Notes under the pieces: generated by a model | Told to the model about the DNA's origin: nothing | Database searches by the model: none | Seen by the model: the letters and a program-made list of their open reading frames with translations, nothing else | Made by a program: the position numbers and the translations under genes | Origin: Microbotryomycetes sp. JL201 | Lineage: Eukaryota; Basidiomycota; Microbotryomycetes | NCBI GenBank assembly: GCA_033819885.1 | Contig: JAQYUZ010000044.1 | Coordinates: forward strand, 62,001-126,000 | Length of the DNA stretch: 64,000 bases | Direction: 5' to 3' | Shown here: positions 60,617 to 64,000 of the stretch, piece after piece | How positions within the stretch are numbered: the stretch's first letter is position 1 | Layout: each line of letters starts with the position of its first letter

Positions 60617-63283
60617 CTACTGATTCTGCCACCGATCGCCCTTGTAACTGCTGCCGCCACTGTCCGTGAGCGTCAACTCGAGAGCATCTTGGTCGTCTTC
60701 ACCAGCGGTCCTGTACTCTTGACTAGCGGCGGAAGACCCAGGTGCGGTCGATCTTGGAGCGAAATAGTCGCGGTTACTTCCATCATCTTCTGGTTCTGGC
60801 AACCTCGACACGGGCAGTGTGTCGCCGAATTCGACCCCATCGATGCCCATGCCGTCGAGCTGTTGTTGAGTTTCCTCGTTGATGCCAAATGAAGCAAATC
60901 CTGCAAATTGTCCGTCACCGACTCTAACGTCCATGTCTTCAACAACCATGTCGTCATCGGCTTCGTTAATGATGGCTCCGACGAACGTGTCGATTCCAAT
61001 CTCGCCGCCACCGACGACCGCTTCCTCGGCGCCTGGTCCACCGAGGTTCTGAGATCGAGCTCGATCTCGTTTGAGTCGTCGAGATGCCAAAATGGCATTG
61101 ATGATCAAGTATGACGCTCCGAGGGTGTAAGTGATGCTGTACACCCATGGACAGAAGAAGAATGAGAGTTCGTTCCTGTTGATGCAAGCAAGAGGGAATC
61201 AGTCTTTGTGTTGATGAACGTGAAAGCTAGTGTAGGAGACTGACGCTATCCACGACACCGGTCTCTTGAGCACGACAACATAGTTCCATACGTTTTCGGC
61301 CGCAAACGCCAAACCCATTGACACGACAATAACGACACACTGCATAATCAGAAGACTTTTTGTTAGCAGATGCTCTCGCCCGCGTTCATGTCGGCAGAAC
61401 TTGCAATCTCCAGATCTCTTTCGGCCCTCTTAAGATCACTGAGCGAGCTTTTTCCACCCAAGTCGATCGCCATGCTTGGACTCGCAGGCGAGTACATAAA
61501 AGCCGTCGAAGGCGTCTTTGCGTTGGGTGACAAACCGTGGCTTCCCTTGGTTGTGCTCGTCCAAGCTGTCTTGACCGTGAACGAACTGCCTTTGCGTGGC
61601 AGACGAGGCAACGAAGGCAAGTTGGCACTCAGCGAGAACCGCCTGTTACCCAGTCCAGGAGTGACACTCGGTGGCATCGCTGTCGTTGTCGTTGGTGGTG
61701 TGTCCGTGGACGAAGGGTTTGAAGACGATCTTTCTGAAGAGCTGGCAGAGTATTTTTCGTCCAACAGGCCGAACGATAACCGTTTTGCGGCAGCCGGTCG
61801 AGGACGGGACGGAAACGTAACATTGATTGTTGGTGGAATTTGGTCAATGACTGGAGATGCTGGTTTTTCTTTTTGAAACGTCAATGGCGGAGGAGGCAGC
61901 GGAAATAGGTTTTGCGTTCGCGATCTTCGGCGAACGGCAGCTCGGATTTGTTTCCGCAGAAGGAGCAAGAGCGAGATGGAGCCAATATTGAGCTGCAAAT
62001 CCCGTCGTCAGCGTTGCGCCGCGTGGAAGTCGATCTGGGCCAGACGCACCAAGGCGACGATGAAAGCGACCACAATGAGGATCAGAATGACGGCGTCCTT
62101 GTACCTGAAGGCGGAATCTTAGAACGTTCAATTGAATGTGCTGGGAAAAGGGAAAGCTCACGCGACATTGTCGGCGACGGCCGAGGTGATATCAGAGTAC
62201 AGCCGTTGAAGCTTGATCAAGGTTGAAAAGTCTTGTCGATCAGGCCACTGCTGTTGCCAAAACTCGAGGTTGCTTTGCAACGTCGACATTGCCCGCCAGA
62301 CTCGACCCCACGAGATTGCGAACGCTATGTCGGAAGCCTGCGAGAATTGTCAATCAGGTACGAACTTGAGGAATGGAGTCGGCAACGTACAACCATCGAG
62401 AGCGTCAAGACAGCCGTGCAACCGTAGAACAAGCTGTTGAACAATCTCGGTCCCGGCAAGGCATAGACGCCTGGCAAGCGAGTATGTCTTTGCCAGAATG
62501 ATCGTGGCTGACCCACAGGCGAGCCAAAATGCGACGATCCGCGAGTCATGCGCGCTGTTTTCGATGCGACAACAATCCATGCTTGGAATGAAGCTGCCGT
62601 GACGAGATAGCCGTGCACGACGATTGGGACCCTGAAAGGCAGCGTGTAAAAAACCAGTCGAGTCGTGTTGCATCGTCGCCTAGACTCACCACAAGAACGA
62701 CCGAAACGTGTTGTAAGGACCGAGCATACGTCCATGCCGCATTACGACGTAAGATGTATCTGGTTGTTGATAATGACTGTGAGCTCGAATGTGTAGCGGA
62801 TGCTCGCTGTGCTCACAGGTGTAGACAAGCATGCCTGCGCAGGATATGAAGCCACCAAAAGGCACTAGGAAATGTAGACTGCACACGAAACGAGAGGGCA
62901 TTTTCAGGGACTGCGAGTGGAGAGGCCCGTGCGCGCGCGCGGGACACTCGCTCAGACTCACTTCATCGTCAAGTAGCCGTCGACCCTGCGAGCAATCCAG
63001 AATTTTGGTTTCTGTGGTGGATGTTGGGGTGCTCTGAAGGCGCTCAGTGGCGCTTGCGGCTCGGCCAAAGAGGATTGCTGCTGCTGCTCCCGCCGCCGCC
63101 GCCGCCACCGCCCTGCGAACGGCAGACTCTTGGAGCTGTACTGCGGCACGAGAATCAGGCCGTAGACAATGGACACGACCATGCCACTGTGCGATCCATG
63201 AAATGAGCTCGTATGTAGATCTGCATTGACAAGCAGACAGCGAATTGGACGCACCAGACGCAGCAAGTTGCGAGCGCCACCAT
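60617..63283 (-). CDS. Unclassified seven-helix membrane protein, receptor-like
   Basis: I recognise no family. About ten exons join in one frame to a protein with seven likely membrane helices: MVALATCCVCGMVVSIVYGL, LHFLVPFGGFISCAGMLVY, PIVVHGYLVTAASFQAWIVV, LFNSLFYGCTAVLTLSM, AVILILIVVAFIVALLNIGS, CVVIVVSMGLAFAAENVWNY, and WVYSITYTLGASYLIINAIL. Helices 1 and 2 are joined by an Arg/Gln-rich loop. Helices 5 and 6 are joined by a Ser/Pro/Thr-rich loop of about 200 residues. The C-tail of about 165 residues is acidic. Helix count, long fifth loop and long tail resemble fungal G-protein-coupled receptors (inference). The start ATG (63281-63283) begins directly with helix 1. One intron, at 61404, has a GC donor (GCAAGT). 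Exon joins at both ends of helix 6 are the least certain. Confidence 0.6.
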
Positions 63284-64000
63284 TCGTCCTCGAAACGCTG
63301 GCGGCGGATCATAGTACGCGGCCTTGTGCAAAGCCGCGAGGTCTGCGGTTCAATCCATGGTCAATCAGCCTGGTGTGCTAAGTGCAGCCAAACTCGCGAA
63401 TCAGACTGACAGACGGTGAACGGATTCTCGCCGGTCGGGACAGGCGGGAGCGACATGGCTTCGATCGCCGCCGAGGCACTGTCCGACAGATGTGCGCAAG
63501 TCCCTCAGTGTGTATCGTGGTGACCTGCAGACGCTGGATGCTCGTCGACCGGTCCGATCGCAGAGGAAATCGACGCGGTTCGTGCACGGTCGATCAGTTT
63601 GTTGAGCGAGCAAAAGCGGGACCGGGCCTTGCTCCTGATGAGGAAACCGGGGCAAGCGACGGCGATGCTGTATTGAAACAGCAGCAGTGACGTGTCGATA
63701 CCAGTGTCGAAATGTAAAAAAACGATCTGAGCCAGCCCGGGCGCTCTGCGGGCACCACAGAAATGACAAAGTTTCTGCGAAGGCACCGGCCGGTTGACTG
63801 ATCGCCCCGCTGCGGAAAGCGCCTCGTCTCTTGAACCGGCGTCGAGGCGTCCTTTGCAACGCTGGGCTCGCACGATGTTCAAGTATCCACTGCTATGGCA
63901 CAATCGTTTGTAATCTCCGCCGAAGATGGCTACAATTCAAGCGTACGGCGGGCGTCATCAGGAGGTGGCTGCAGGGTTCGACCTGCCGAATTTGAGACGA
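63284..64000. other. Window end without a secure gene
   Basis: 717 bases upstream of the seven-helix gene. Open frames on both strands (for example minus 63401-63859) show no family resemblance. Two tRNA-like B-box sequences here do not fold into a tRNA. Confidence 0.3.

Noticed and set aside
63300-63375. tRNA-like sequence with GGTTCAATCC
   Set aside because: The flanking bases do not form a T-arm stem and no acceptor or D-arm partner is present.
63960-64000. tRNA-like GGGTTCGACC at the window end
   Set aside because: The stem-loop has a six-base loop instead of seven, and no upstream tRNA arms are found.
1-64000. Transposons, LTR elements, virus-like elements and CRISPR arrays
   Set aside because: No reverse transcriptase, transposase, integrase or capsid signatures, no long terminal repeats and no spaced short repeats were seen.

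Overview
The window is nuclear DNA of a fungus, most likely a compact basidiomycete (inference). The evidence is short spliceosomal introns (about 45-95 bases, branch sites like CTGAC or CTAAC) cutting nearly every gene, and fungal proteins throughout: Prm1, an arrestin with PPxY motifs, an SH3-RasGEF, a Bor1-like transporter, an Mnn2-type mannosyltransferase and V-ATPase proteolipid. Coding frames are joined here by reading splice sites by eye. Nearly all the models for which I summed exon lengths give a whole number of codons, which supports them. I saw no bacterial-style operon, no CRISPR array and no recognisable transposon or virus-like element.

Layout. 1-1150: no secure gene. 1151-5294: three tandem paralogues of an unrecognised family with identical six-exon architecture, including a 15-base micro-exon. 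5377-7987 (-): Bor1/SLC4-type anion transporter. 8564-10956 (+): class I (Rpd3-type) histone deacetylase. 11042-11817 (-): carboxymuconolactone decarboxylase-like protein. 12100-12887 (+): mitochondrial ribosomal protein uL29m. 13167-14410 (+): class II aldolase/adducin protein. 14535-15526 (+): V-ATPase proteolipid. 15852-19880 (-): large Vnx1-like cation/H+ exchanger. 20511-22725 (-): seipin. 22917-25618 (-): mitochondrial FAD glycerol-3-phosphate dehydrogenase with EF-hands. 26792-28180 (-): NmrA-like protein. 28769-30358 (+): fumarylacetoacetase. 31131-34391 (+): Rad3/XPD helicase. 34603-35780 (+): F-box-like protein. 35974-36364 (-): small unknown protein. 38013-38097 (-): tRNA-Arg(UCU). 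38.3-39.2 kb: two diverged inverted copies of an unknown coding segment. 39599-43696 (+): SH3-RasGEF. 43896-46691 (-): Prm1. 47099-48437 (+): D-2-hydroxyacid dehydrogenase. 49007-51540 (+): Mnn2-like mannosyltransferase. 52051-54122 (+): arrestin-related adaptor. 54493-56694 and 57794-59912 (-): tandem MFS transporters. 60617-63283 (-): unclassified seven-helix membrane protein.

The genes are mostly unrelated housekeeping, transport and signalling functions, with adjacent genes alternating between divergent and convergent. The unusual biology is in the gene structure. About 14 of roughly 135 introns I traced begin with GC instead of GT, far above the roughly 1 percent usual in fungi. In two cases a paralogue uses GT at the same intron position. 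Exons of 10, 13, 13, 15 (three times), 21 and 25 bases are present, and the tandem MFS pair differs by several whole introns. Splicing in this organism deserves attention more than any single gene here.
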